Origin: Adiantum capillus-veneris
Lineage: Eukaryota; Streptophyta; Polypodiopsida; Polypodiales; Pteridaceae
NCBI GenBank assembly: GCA_014529385.2
Contig: CM043948.1
Coordinates: 22,195,951-22,259,950 of the forward strand
Length of the DNA stretch: 64,000 bases
Direction: 5' to 3'
Shown: piece after piece, positions 10,864-23,588 of the stretch
How the letters are laid out: each line of letters begins with the position of its first letter
How positions within the stretch are numbered: position 1 is the stretch's first letter
Translations under genes and position numbers: made by a program
Notes under the pieces: model-generated
Told to the model about the DNA's origin: nothing
The model's input: the letters and a program-made list of their open reading frames with translations, nothing else
Databases searched by the model: none

Positions 10864-13800
10864 CTACCCTACACCTAACTGCTTGCAAAAATGTGCAAAG
10901 CTCTCTGAGGGAAGTCCTTTTGTAAGTAGATCAACAGGATTTTCTATGGTGTGAACTTTGACAAGCTGAAGTTGCTTATCCTCGAGCATTTCCCTAATGA
11001 AATGATACTTCACATCCACATGCTTTGTCTTTGAGTGATAAACTGGATTGCGAGCCAATTGTATAGCACTTTGACTATCACAATATAACACAGGCATCTC
11101 TTCTTTGATTCCCAAATCTGTTACTAGTCGATTAAGCCAAATTGATTCTTTGCATGCCTCTGATGCTGCAACATATGCAGCCTCTGTAGTAGACTGAGTA
11201 ACACAATCTTGTAATCTAGAACGCCATGATACTGCTCCACCAGCCAATGTAAAGACATACCCTGACGTAGACCTTCGGTTGTCTAAGTCACCTGCATAAT
11301 CTGAGTCTGTAAAACCCTTTACACTTAGCTCCTGACTCCCATAGCATATATGCATACTCTTTGTAGCTTTCAGGTATCTCAATATTCCTTTCACTGCCTC
11401 CCGATGTTTCTTGCTTGGGTTTGACATGTATCGACTTACTACTCCCACTGCAAATGCAATGTCTGGGCGAGTAGCAATCATTGCATACATCAAACTACCC
11501 ATTGCACACGCATATGGAATCTTATCCATTTCAGCCTGTTCTTCCTCAGACACAGGACAATCTTGTTTGCTAAGTTTCACATATGGTGGCAATGGAACAC
11601 TCAATGCCTTTCCCTTCTCCATATTGAAACGTTGCAAAACCTTGTCAATATACTCTATTTGAGATAACCAAATCAACTTCTTTGATCTGTCTCTCTCAAT
11701 GCGCATACCAAGTATATGACTTGCCTCACCCATGTCTTTCATGCCAAACGATTTTGCCATCTTTGACTTCAAAGCTGAAATTTCTTCCAAGTGCTTGCTA
11801 GCAATCAACATGTCATCCACATACAAAATAAGGATCAGCCAACTGCCATCCTTAGCCTTCTTTGTATATAGACAGTGATCGAACTCACTACGTTTGTAGC
11901 CTTGAGAAATCATAAACTTGTGGAATTTATGGTACCATGCCCTCGGTGATTGTTTTAAGCCATAAAGACTCTTTAACAACTGGCATACCCAATCTTCCTT
12001 GCCTTTCTCAACAAACCCTTCTGGCTGCTGCATGTAAATTTCCACATCTAAATCACCATGCAAGAACGTTGTCTTGACATCCATTTGGTGCAACACCAAA
12101 TCTAATATGGCAACCAATGCAAGAAAGCATCTCAATGTAGTCATCTTGACCACCGGAGAGAAGACTTCATCAAAGTCAATGCCTTGTTCTTGCTTAAAGC
12201 CCTTGGCAACAAGCCTTGCTTTGTACTTTGGCTGACTATCATGAGCGGTGATCTTATACCTGTAAACCCATTTACAGGGTAGAGCCTTTTTTCCCCATGG
12301 TAATTTAACTAGCTTCCATGTCTGGTTTTTATGCAGAGCTATCATCTCTGACTGCATGGCCAATTGCCAATTCCCGGAGTCCTTCATTTGCACTATTTCC
12401 TTGTAACATGAAGGCTCATTGCAATCAGTCAGCATGGCATAGTTCATAGATGGAACAAACCTATCAGGAGGTCACGTGACACATCCAGATCTACGCACAA
12501 TAGGTGGCTCAGGCTCAGCCACAACCTGTGGTTCCACTCTATCCTGTCCTTGCTCCTCTTGAGCCCTGACATTATGTCTTGCACGTGCAGATCCATCTTC
12601 TTGGAAGACAACTCTTCTAATCTCCTCAACCCTCTCTGGTTTAGAATGATATTTGGATTCATTAAAGTGAACATCATTGCTGCGGACAACCTTTCTAGAT
12701 TCGGGATCCCAAAGTCTGTACCCCATCTCACCAGAATTACCATAGCCTAGAAAGATGCACTTTCTACTCTTTGGCTCAAGTTTGTTCCTAAATTCCTTTG
12801 GAACGTGAGTATATGCCTCAGAGCCAAAGACTCTGAGATGCTTGTATGAGGGCATTTTGCCTGACCATACCATCTCTGGCACTGAATCCTTCTAAAAAAC
12901 CTTGCTAGGAGATCTATTTACAAGATGAACAGCTGTTGATACAGCTTCAGCCCAAAACCCATTTGGCAGCTGTGCATTAGACAACATACTTCTGACCTTC
13001 TCTTGTATGGTCCTATTCATCCTCTCAGCAACACCATTTTGAGGAGGATTGTAAGGAGCAGTAAGTTCACGTTCTATACCTTTTGACTCACAAAAGTCCT
13101 GAAAGGCCTTTGAAACATACTCTCCACCATTGTCAGTGCGTAAGCATTTAAGCTTCTTGCCACTCTGATTCTCCACAAGTGTCACAAATGTTTTGAAAAC
13201 ACTAAACGCTTCATCCTTGTGCTTGAGAAAGTAAACCCATACTTTCCTCGAGTAATCATCTATAAATGTCATAAAGTAAGAAGCTCCCCCTAGAGATAGG
13301 TTAGGCATAGGTCCACACAAATCAATTTGAACAAGTGCCAACTATGTATCTCTTCTATTGCTTCTATGCTTATGTGGCTGTTGTGTTTGCTTACCATACA
13401 GACAATGTTCACAGAATTCAAAATCATTAAATGAAAAGCCAGGCAAATAACCAGAACGAGACAAGATTTCCATTCCCTTCTTGGGCATATGTCCTAACCG
13501 GCTATGCCACAAAGAAACGTTCGGTTGCTCGGTTACATTGATTACATTTTTAGAGACATTTGATACATAAATCATGTAAAGTCCTCCAGACTTTACTCCA
13601 TGTGCTACTGTCATAGAACCCTTGGATATCTTCCACGTGTTCTCTCCAAAAGTGGTGACGTAGCCAACATCATCAAGTAAACATGTGTTGATCAAGCTCT
13701 TTGTAATTGCGGGAACATGTCTCACATTCTTCAGCGTGAAAGAAGAGCCATTCTGAAACTTCAATTGAACATCTCCAACACCTAAGATCTCATATGTCTT

Positions 13801-14844
13801 CCCATTGCCTAGCCGAACATGATCTTTAGTGGTCACATAAGAGGTAAACCACTCCTTGTTTGGAGACACATGAAGTGATGCCCCTGAGCCTATAATCCAG
13901 TCACTCAGTGCATTTCCATTAGATGTTGTAAGAAGAGTTGAGTCCATTGTATTCTTCAAGAAGTAGATGTCTCTTGACACTAGACTGTCATCCTCTGCAA
14001 CAGTGTTTGTCACATTTATTTCTTGAATCTTCATTGAGGACTTGTTCTTCTCACCATGGTCTTCAGCTTTCTCTTTGCCTTTTTCTGCTTTCCATTCTCT
14101 ACAGTCTCTTTTCATGTGACCCTTCTTGCCACAATGGTAGCATTCTATGTCACTCTTGCCTTTAGCACTGCGGGACTTGCTACGAGACTGATTCCTCTTT
14201 CCACCTTTGTACTTTTCTTTGGTCCTTCCCCTAACAAATAAGGCTGTTCCTTTGCCTTTGTCCATTGTCTTTCTATTGGTTTCTTCAGTAAGCAGACTTC
14301 CTTCTATACCTGCTATGTTCAAACCATCTGGAGGTGCAGAATTACTCAAAGTTGTGCGAAAAGTGTCCCAACTTTCCGGCAATGTGATCAACAGGAACAT
14401 AGCTCTAACAGGTTCATCAAACTTGACACCTTGAGCTGACAACTGACTATAGATTGTGTTGAATTCATTCAGATGATTGGACATAGGTGTCCCTTCTTTC
14501 ATCTTCAAGTCAACAAGCTTCTTAAGCCAGTATACCTGTGAAGCTGCACTCTGCTTCTCATAAAGATCACTCAGCTTTAACCATGCTTGATAAGCCGACA
14601 TCTCGTCTGCTACATTGAAGTAAACGCTTTCTGCCAAAGTCAGCATAATGGTAGAAAGTGCCAATTCATCCATTTCACTCCATTCATCTTCGTCCATATC
14701 TTCTGGTTTTATCCCCTTGAGCTTTATAGGTTTTATCTTCTTCTTTTGTACCAACACGTGCCAAATCTGCTTCTTCCACAATGGGAAATTGGTTCCATCC
14801 AGCTTCTTGATATTGTAAAGAGCAGTGTCCTATGATCCAGCCAT
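10864..14844 (-). pseudogene. Copia gag-pol polyprotein, one frame with four premature stops
   Basis: From the ATG at 14844-14842 to the stop at 10864-10866 a single frame of about 1327 codons has no frameshift. It is broken by stops at 14830-14832, 13342-13344, 12892-12894 and 12472-12474. In order: gag (UBN2-like), CCHC knuckle (CYHCGKKGHMKRDC), protease, pre-integrase zinc region (HSRLGH...CEHC), integrase with D, D, E (IDLCGP, TDNGGEY, NGVAERMN), reverse transcriptase with YVDDMLIAS, and RNase H (TDSDYAGD, TEAAYVAASEA). The protease catalytic site reads GSGAS where DSGAS is expected, so the catalytic aspartate is replaced by glycine. The element is inactive on several counts. It belongs to a different copia family from the one at the left edge. 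Confidence 0.96.
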
Positions 14845-15283
14845 AGCTACGCTTCACAGTAGTTTACTTTTTTGGGAAAAATTCGGCAGAGTTTCCCCTG
14901 TAAACTGAGCTCTGAACCAATATCAACCTGATGAACTAGTGGATGTCGCCTACAGTCTGTGTGTAGATGCGCCCGTGTCGTATGTGACACGCCTCCAAGA
15001 ACTGTGAGCCGTCCTTCGATGTGTAGACAGCCACAAATCAACACTCTGGGAGTGTCGATATCCTCAGCACCTGCAGTCGTAGGCCGAAAAACCCCAAATT
15101 TGCAGAGTCGGATCTGCACCCGCTGAGACCACGTAGTCGAAAATGGCCTGCGCAGACCTTTGTCGAAGCCAAACGGTGGCCGAGATGACAAGATTTGGGG
15201 CCGTGTCTTTGCCTGTCGAATTTCACTCCAATCTGAGCTGGTGACTCTAGCCTCCTGCAGTCCTTCCCGGAGCCTCGATCTGA

Positions 15284-15295
15284 GCTCTGATACCA
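15284..15295 (-). other. PBS of the nested copia
   Basis: The minus strand reads TGGTATCAGAGC, an initiator-methionine tRNA primer site, two bases inside the 5' LTR. Confidence 0.95.
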
Positions 15296-15297
15296 GT

Positions 15298-15489
15298 TGA
15301 AGGAGAACGAGCGGAAGTGCAACGCGAGAGAGAGTGCGAGAAGAAGAGCACGACGATATGGTGAACTCGCTCTACTGTAATGTGTAGAGCATAGTGAGTT
15401 CTTATTAGGTTTTTACAAAAGAATATGTGTACATACCTGGCGGCCCGCCCAGTTACCTGGGTGACCACATTGGGCTTTATACCCCAACA
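15298..15489 (-). mobile_element. 5' LTR of the nested copia
   Basis: 192 bp matching the 3' LTR at about 95%; directly followed by the CATTA target duplication at 15490-15494. Confidence 0.96.
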
Positions 15490-18400
15490 CATTATACCTG
15501 CTCAAATAGGAGATTTGGCAGCATTTGCTCAAACTATCGGTCGCTCTATTGCGGAAAACATGCGTAGTGCACCTGATAGAGAGCCTAGGAGCAAGGCAGT
15601 TCAAGTAGATAAGCTCACACAGAAATTCAGTGGAGACGGAGATGCTAGAAAGCATATGGAAGTCTTTGAACATGTGTGCGATTCCTTGGAAGAGCACAAT
15701 GAGCTACATAAGTGTAAGGCTTTGAGTTTGACCCTAAGCGAAAAGGCTGGAGATTGGTATAGAACCTTAAGAGTAGAAGAGAAAACGATCTACTCTACTC
15801 TTAGGAGACTGTTCTTAAAAGAATACATACGAGAGGGAGTACTTTGGGGTGTAGCCTCTCAACTCCAGAAAGCCCAATGAGAAGAAGGTGAATCCGTGAG
15901 AGACTTCATTAGTTGCCTAAAGAATTTGAATTCTCGATGCAATCCAAACGAGTGATTCAACAACAACCAATTGCTCGATAGATTCATTAGGGGACTACGA
16001 CATGAAAGTATTTATAATGGCCTAGTCATTAGAGGTATCACTACTTGGGAAGCAATCACCATGAATGCAATCCAATTGGAGGATAATTTAATGATTGCAG
16101 GAGAAAGAGTGTCTGCCGAGCTGAAGTCTAGTAGCTCGCAAGCATCAGGGCATGAGCCAATGAAGATAAAGCCAATCGTGAAAGAGCAAACGATATCTGA
16201 GATGACTTTGGTAGATCTCACCAAGGCCATCCAAGAAAGCCTTAGGGGTAATCGTGCTCCACAAAACACTCATATGTATCCAAGAAGGGAGCAACAATGG
16301 TGCTCAATCTGCTTGGGCCCACATACTACGAGTGAATGCCCTACTTTCAAAGTAAAGTTTAACGGGACTTGTAACGCGTGTGGTAGGTATGGCCATCAAG
16401 CGAAGGATTGCCTAATGCTTAAAGGCATCATGGAAAATAGACCGCCTATAGCTTGGGCAGACTCACCTCGAGTTCCTGCATTGATGCCTACCCCACCCAT
16501 GGAGCAACAGTTGCCATTACAGCACATGGTCCCTAGAACCCAAAATGTGGTCCAAACCACACCGTTGCCACCTCCAGTGCTAGGACCGCAACCCCCTCAT
16601 CCAAGAGTTACACCTATGAACCACATAGGTTGCGAGTCATCTAGTACTTATGTAGATTGCGAAGAGGACATAGACTCTAGTATCACCTATGGAGTCGACA
16701 TGCTTGAGGAGTGTCCCATGTACTATATGGAAGACCATTGGGGACAAATCAAACCGGTATATCAAGCTACTACGCTAGCAGCAAGAGGCCAAAACATTAA
16801 TAGTTTTGCCAGGAGACCACCTCTTCAGTGCTACGAATGTGGTGGACCACATCGAGTAGCTGAGTGCCCCATTAGAATGCAAAATAATGTTGCACTAATG
16901 CAAACAAGTCAAGGGAGTGCATTGGCAATGCCAATACTCACTTGTAATCGTTGTGGCATAGATCATTTGATCGCACAGTGTCCTAACAATCCAAACGCAC
17001 CGAAAATCACACCATTAAACATAATAGAGATTGTTGATGGGACACCACCAACTATAAACATACCACCAATGAATGCACTCACACGGTCGATGCTCCAAAA
17101 GCAAAATTACATCCTCGAAGAGAGAGATGCTGCATCCATTGGCCGAGCGAGAAAGAAGAAAACACGAAGAAAGAAATCCCTTAATGCGTCTAGCTCAAAA
17201 CCTAGTTCAAAGACTAACATAGGGACAGGAGAGGATCCCGTGTATATGAATGACCTTGAGGATGACTCAGATTCGATAGAGACCACGGAGACCAAAACTG
17301 TTACTACAAAGGAAAAAGCCAGTGAGGAGGATCACGAGAGGGAATTACGACGAACACAAAAAGAGTATTCAAAGTTAAACCACCCAGTTGTGAACCCCCA
17401 AGATAAGCCACGAGAGACAAAAAATGAGGATTGCAAGAGAAAGATTGGAACCTATCCAAACCCAACAGTGGAAATTGAACGAGTCCAACAACTGAGGGGT
17501 TTGGTGGAAGAAACTCAACGAACATTAGAACCTGAACCCAAAAATATCCAGATGTCGGACACAGTGTTTCCCACACAAGTTCAACCTCACAAGAACTACA
17601 TGCCGTTAGCTATACCCAGTATCATTCGGGAAGAGAGTGAGGGTAGGACATCTGAAAGTGGACACACACCTTTCCTACTAGAGAGAATGTTTGGTGAGGG
17701 AATGCCCGACCCCCTTGAGGAAGTGGAGATTCCATCTTCACCATTCTCTTCTCAGGGTCCTACGTCCCACAAGATGCCATTAAATGTTGCCAAATTGATG
17801 GATTTCATGTCTTCAGAAGTTAGAACCACCATCATGTCCAAACTATATAAAGACCCCGAGCTAGTCTCAGCTCTTCGAGCCTTTCTCAATGGAGAATTAC
17901 AGGCCGGATTACCACAAATTTCACATATGAACAAACCTGACTCGGTAATGAATGATGAGGAACATTTAGCACCACCATCTGACCTAGCGGGACATGAATC
18001 TGTAATTGAAGTACCCGTTAACAAGTTGGGGCAATACTTTGAAGGTGATGAATCTAATGCTACTCTACCAATCACTACTAAAGGATTAACTGTAAAGGGG
18101 GTCCTTGACGGTGGTGCGGGAATCAGCATGGTGACAAAGAGTTGTTGGGAGTCTATGGGGCGACCTCACCTTGAAGCCACAAGCGTAGTGGTAAAAATGG
18201 CTAATGGATCTATTGTTACGCCTATTGGAATGCTAAAGGATCTCAGAATCAAGGTCTTGGGACACAAGGTAAGGCAGACTTTCATTGTTATGGATTTTTC
18301 CAAGCATCCTATGTCATTTGAGATGATCTTAGGGCGTCCATTCACGAGGGAAGAAAAAATGGTGCATGATTGGTCCAAAAACCACGTCTACTTACACTTC

Positions 18401-19261
18401 CAAGACTCTGTCATTCGAGTTGATCTTTTAAGTGGTCGAACGCATCCTCTAGGAAATAAATTCATCATTGATAATCGATTAGAGACAACAATTCACTCAG
18501 CTCCATTACAATATTGTTACACGTGTAACGAAGAAACGGATATTGGGGAGAACTCTCCTTATATGGATATCCTACCCAGAATGGCTGAGTTAGACAATGT
18601 CGATTGGGTACACCTAGCGGCAACTATAGATACATGGGGAGCTAGAGGAACAACCTGGGTAACACCAGATGGGGAAGAGATACCACACATTGCACCAGTA
18701 AACATGTTAGGTGTAGCGCATGTAACATCCGATGATAAGAAAGAGGCACACCTACCTAAGAGTGAAACCGATGATTCCTCAAAGGCTTCAGGCCAATACA
18801 CATCAAAAACGGAATCTCAGGGAGAAATGGATTCAGAACCTGAAGAAACATCAAGTGAACCAAGTATAGAAACTGAACACTCAAGGCCTAGTACGACCAT
18901 CTATGGTAATTTATATGAGAGTGAAGAAGATACAAGCGAAGACCTATCAGGCGAGTCGAGTTCAAACATTTACCAAAATCAAAACCTTAATAAGAAACAA
19001 AGGTCATATAAGAGACGACGATATCGAGCAAATGTGAGAGCTAGGATAAACAAGGAAAGATCTACTGTAGAATGGCTTAGCTATCTAGGCGCATGTGATG
19101 CTGCTCATCGAAAGCTAGTAGAGAATTGGGGTGAACATCTCCAGAGTGTCATGTGGTGCAGCCCGCAACCCATTGACCTCACTCAATTGGAGGTTACAGA
19201 GCCGAAATTGAGTCGAACTATAAGAAGACGTCAAAACCGAGAGTTAGCACAACAAAAATAG
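15490..19261 (+). pseudogene. G2 gag (C-terminal part) and first protease
   Basis: Continues the gag frame after the copia insertion, with stops at 15878-15880, 15953-15955 and 19259-19261. It starts with a capsid-type gag domain (FSGDGDARKHMEVFEHVCDS, WYRTLR, LLDRFIRGL). Four CCHC knuckles follow, more than usual: CSICLGPHTTSEC, CNACGRYGHQAKDC, CYECGGPHRVAEC and CNRCGIDHLIAQC. After a long charged linker comes a retropepsin with a matching flap-distal motif (ILGRPF near 18328). Its catalytic triad reads Asp-Gly-Gly at 18107-18115 rather than Asp-Ser/Thr-Gly, so this protease copy is probably weakened or dead. The last open stretch is 1096 codons. A basic segment (KKQRSYKRRRYRANVR) follows near 19000. 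Confidence 0.93.
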
Positions 19262-22200
19262 GAGGCAGAACTAAAAGAAAGGTCTCCGTCAGGACAAGAG
19301 CCTGCTGACTTCCATACGGCTCTTGAACATTTTAAATCTTATACCACGGGGGAGCGAAAGGTTGTGTATGCCAAAGCCCAACAAATACCTATCAATGGAA
19401 GCAGTGGAGTCTATGATGGTCCAACGGTAGTTAAAGAGATAGAATCAGCAGAACCAGGTGAAGAGTCTAAACCAGTCTTTATTGCTTAAGACCTTACCGA
19501 AACTGAAGAGGCTGTACTTAAGGAGCTCCTCAAGGAATACAAGGATATCTTTGCTTGGAAATATCATGACATGAAGGGCGTTCCACCTTCTGTGGTGCAA
19601 CATACAATTCCCATGATCAACACTGCTAAACCCGTCCAGCAACGACCCTATCCAATGAATCCTAAGTATGCCAAAATTGTACAAGAGGAGATTGAAAAAC
19701 TTATCCAATGTGGATTCATATACCCTATTGAGCACTCAGAATGGGTTTCTCCAATAGTCATTGTGCCAAAAAAGAATGGGAAACTAAGAGTGTGTGTGGA
19801 CCTCAAGAAAGTTAATGCAGCTACTAGGAGAGATCATTATCCCTTTCCATATTCAGAACATGTGCTTGAGAGAGTTGCGGGCAAGGAAGCTTATAGCTTT
19901 TTAGATGGGTACTCTGGTTACAATCAAATCACAATTGCATTAGAGGACCAAGCTAAAACTGCTTTTATCACAGAGTTTGGAGTGTTTGCATTTCGTGTTA
20001 TGGCTTTTGGCTTAACAAATGCCCCTACTACATTCCAACGATTAATAAACACTGCGTTTAAAAAATTTCTAAGGGAGTTTTGTGAAGCTTTCCTAGACGA
20101 CCTTTGTGTGTATTCTTCTTGGGAGAAGCATTTGTTATATCTATGAAAAATATTTGAAAGGTGCAGATTTTATCGCATCTCATTGAATACTTTGAAATGC
20201 CAATTTTGGGTTAAGCATGGAGTCATTCTAGGGCATATAGTGTCCAAGAACGGGATATCCACAGATGAGAGTAAGATTAAATCCATTGCCGATTTGCGAC
20301 CACCTACTAACTATAAAGGGGTTCAAATATTTATGGACCATGTGGGTTATTATCGAAGGTTTATTTTAAACTTTGCCGAGATAGCGCGTCCATTGTACAA
20401 GCTTCTTATCGAGTTTCACTGGACGGAAGAATGTCATCAATCTTATGAGTTATTAAAGAATGCCCTAACAAGTGCTCCAATCTTGCGAACACCTGATTGG
20501 AATGTACCTTTTCATGTGCATATTGATGCATCAAATTTTGCTATTGGGTGTGTTCTAACTCAACCAGGAGAACATAAATTGGACTACCCTATTAGCTTTG
20601 CAAGTCGCCAATTAAATGATGCCGAGATGAACTACACTACTACAGAGCGCGAAGATCTAGCTATGATTTACGCAGTAAAGAAATTTCGCTATTACCTTCT
20701 TGCTACCAAGTTTGTGTTTTATGTTGATCATCAAGCATTGCTATATTTGGTAAACAAGCCGTGTTCCACAGGTCGAATTACATGATGGTTGTTAATTTTT
20801 CTTGAGTTTGACTTCACCGTTGTTGTGAGGCCTGGGAGGAAACATGTCATGGCGGATCATTTATCTCATATCCCTAATGGCGAAGCTCCTACGGGGGTTG
20901 ATGATGAATTGCCTGATACTCCTTTGTTCATTGTTGAGACAATGCCTGAATGGAGTGAAAAGATTGTTAACTTCTTAGTTAATGGTTTTCCACCCAAAGA
21001 GCTGCGAAAAGATATAGCTCGAAAATTAATCAAGGAATGCGAACCCTATTGCTTACTAGCGGGAACTCTCTATAAGAGAGGAAAAGATGATGTTCTTAGA
21101 CGTTGTGCCCGTGAGGATAAATATTTATATATTCTACAAGAGGCACACATGGGCGTAGTTGGTGGTCACTTTCCAGGAAAGTTGACTGCCCGAAAGATCC
21201 TACAGCCAGGCTATTGGTGGCCCACTCTGTTTAAGGATGCATCACTTTTTGCAAAGGGATGTGATGAATGCCAACGCTTCAAGAAGCCACAAAGAAGTGA
21301 TAGGATGCCTCTACATCCCATCAAGATAACCCAACCATTTGAAAAGTGGGGCTTAGACTTTGTAGGACCGATTAGTCCGGCTGCACGTAACACGCAATCA
21401 CGATATATCATTGTGGCTACCGACTATGTAACCAAATGGGCTGAAGCAAAAGCAACACGAAAGGCGGATGCAAAAACAACAGCTAAGTTCCTCTTTGAGA
21501 ACATTATCACACGTTTTGGATGCCCCTTTGAACTTGTGAGTGACAATGGAACTCATTTTATAAATGAAGTAATAAAAGAACTCACATCAATTTTCATGAT
21601 ATCTCACCACAAGTCTACACCCTATTATCCCCAAGCAAATGGCCAAGCTAAGAGTACCAACAAAACTCTCATCTCCATTTTGACAAAGACAGTCGAGGCT
21701 CATCGCAGTGATTGGGACCTAAAGCTTACATCAGCTTTATGGGCTTATCGTACTGCGTATAAAGTTGCTATTAATTGCACACCGTTTAAGATGGTGTATG
21801 GCCAAGGAGCAGTTATGCCATGGGAGTTTGTCATTCCTAGTCTTCGAGTAGCTTCTCAAGAAGGTTGGGATGGTAACCCCTTAGTGGAGCGATTATATAT
21901 CCTGGAAAGGCTAGATGAAGAGAGGCAATTAGCTGTGTTAAATGCTCTAGTGGAGAAGGATAGGAGAAAGAAGTGGTTTGATAGCAATTTAAAGGATAAA
22001 GACATCAAGGTTGGTGATAAAGTTCTTATGTACGGGGTACGAAATGAAAAGAAGAAATTGAAATACGCTGGTAAGGGACCATATCGAGTGTGTGAAATTA
22101 CCCCGCAAGGTACCATTCGTGTGGAGACTCTAGATGGAGTTGAAACCATTGGATTCCTTAACGGGAGTAAATTCAAAAGATATTATGATCCTCTAAGCCA

Positions 22201-23581
22201 GGAAGAGTTGCAAGCCATCCATCAAAAGAAGGCTGCCAAGGAACAAGCAGAGCTTTAAAAAATCCAAGCAAGAGTTGAGGCTCGAGAACGACAACAACGT
22301 CTTAGACGCCAACGAGAGGCTAATCTGGGAATCACGCAAGCATTTTTTGAGGACACAGATGACGACTCATTAGAATATGAGCCACCCCTACGATACCCAA
22401 TTGAGCTAAATAGCCCCTATGGGAAAGTAGTATACAATGCCTTATTAGATACGGGAGCTAAACACGATTTGTTATCCTATGGAGTTTGGTGTCAATTAGG
22501 AAAACCGACCCTATCCCCGAGTATGATGCAAGTCAAGGGCATTAATAAAAAGAAAACTGCTATTCTTGGAGTCCTTCAGACCCCTGTTGTCTATGACAAT
22601 GGTAGCATAGTGCAGAGGTTTCTAGTCATGCCCGCGGGAGCTATGGAAGGCAACGTAAACCTGGGACGCACGTGGATGTTGGCAACCAAATGCACTATTG
22701 ATTGGGATACTGGTAGTGTCACGACGCGACCACCGACTCTTACCCCTATCATTCAAGCAAAGTCACCTACGTTGCAAACTCTAGCAAAGTTGAAGGATAG
22801 CCAACATTCACAAGCCAAGGTGGTTAACTCGTCTTTGCCGGCTACCCATGAACCTAGCACTTCAACACTTGTAGTTGCAGCAAGTAGTAATATTGCAAGT
22901 ACTCAACCTTCGCGACCTAAAAGTACATATCAATGGGTCCCCAAGGCCTTACTTCCAACTACCTCAACCCTCCCATCCATTCCAAGAAAAAATTTCCCCG
23001 GAAAACCAAGAGCGCGCCCTAGGAGAGTCAAGACCAAATCACGATGGATTCCAAAACCACTATTAGAAGCCCAAGGCTACTATGATGGAAATGAGCAAAT
23101 TTGGGTACCTAAACGTAAAATGTGTCCTTCCCTATCGACAACAAATCCATATGAGTCAAACAGTGTAACGCTAAAGCCAATGGCAGACCGTGGGAAGGGA
23201 AAGATCACAGAATGCTACACACCTAGTCCAGAGCTAGTTTGGGCTCCGAGGCAAAACCAATTTATTCCACCTAGCTCAGGAAGGGAGGAGTTCCATGAAG
23301 CTTCTAGCTCCTCATGTAATACATCCATAGAGGTAAAAGCTTCTACACAGCCTCCACCTACAATAGTGAACCTTCATGAAGCTACAAAGGAATCCACACC
23401 TTCCAGTGTTCAAGAATCACCTAATAAACCACTTCAAGTTCGATCCTGGGAGAGTACCTTACCACCCTTGCAACTTGACGAGGCACCTAGGGTAATAGAA
23501 AACTACTGGCAAAAATCCTCACCTATTATCAACTGGAACAATTGGTTTCAAAGGGTGACGACATCATCTCAAACGGTATGA
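19262..23581 (+). pseudogene. G2 pol: reverse transcriptase, RNase H, integrase and a second protease-like domain
   Basis: The same frame as gag continues to the final stop at 23579-23581, broken by stops at about 19487, 20144-20146, 20783-20785 and 22256-22258 but with no frameshift. Reverse transcriptase spans about 19500-20150, with a FLDDLCVYS catalytic box near 20092. RNase H spans about 20480-20770 (HIDASNFAIG, TTEREDLAMIYAV). An H2C2 zinc domain (AHMGVVGGHF, CDECQ) lies near 21140-21270. The integrase core has D, D, E-type positions at GLDFVGP, VSDNGTHF and an altered ANGQAKSTN, where lysine replaces the usual catalytic glutamate. After the integrase a second retropepsin-like segment begins at about 22400 (ALLDTGAKHDLLSYG, Asp at 22448; NLGRTWM; CTIDWDTGSV). 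A tail with repeated W-V/I-P-K motifs ends the protein. Confidence 0.94.
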
Positions 23582-23588
23582 TCTACCC

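Larger units (their letters stand above)
10583..15489 (-). mobile_element. Complete Ty1/copia element nested in G2 gag
   Basis: Two 192-bp LTRs (10583-10774, 15298-15489) with TG..CA ends and perfect CATTA target duplications bound a 4907-bp element on the minus strand. It has a PBS at its right and a polypurine tract at its left, with one gag-pol frame between. The LTRs differ at about 10 of 192 positions. Confidence 0.97.

Noticed and set aside
12466-12484. GTCACGTGACACATCC shared with 62225-62240
   Set aside because: Sixteen bases around a CACGTG palindrome; the contexts (copia pol and an LTR start) are unrelated, so coincidence is the simplest reading.
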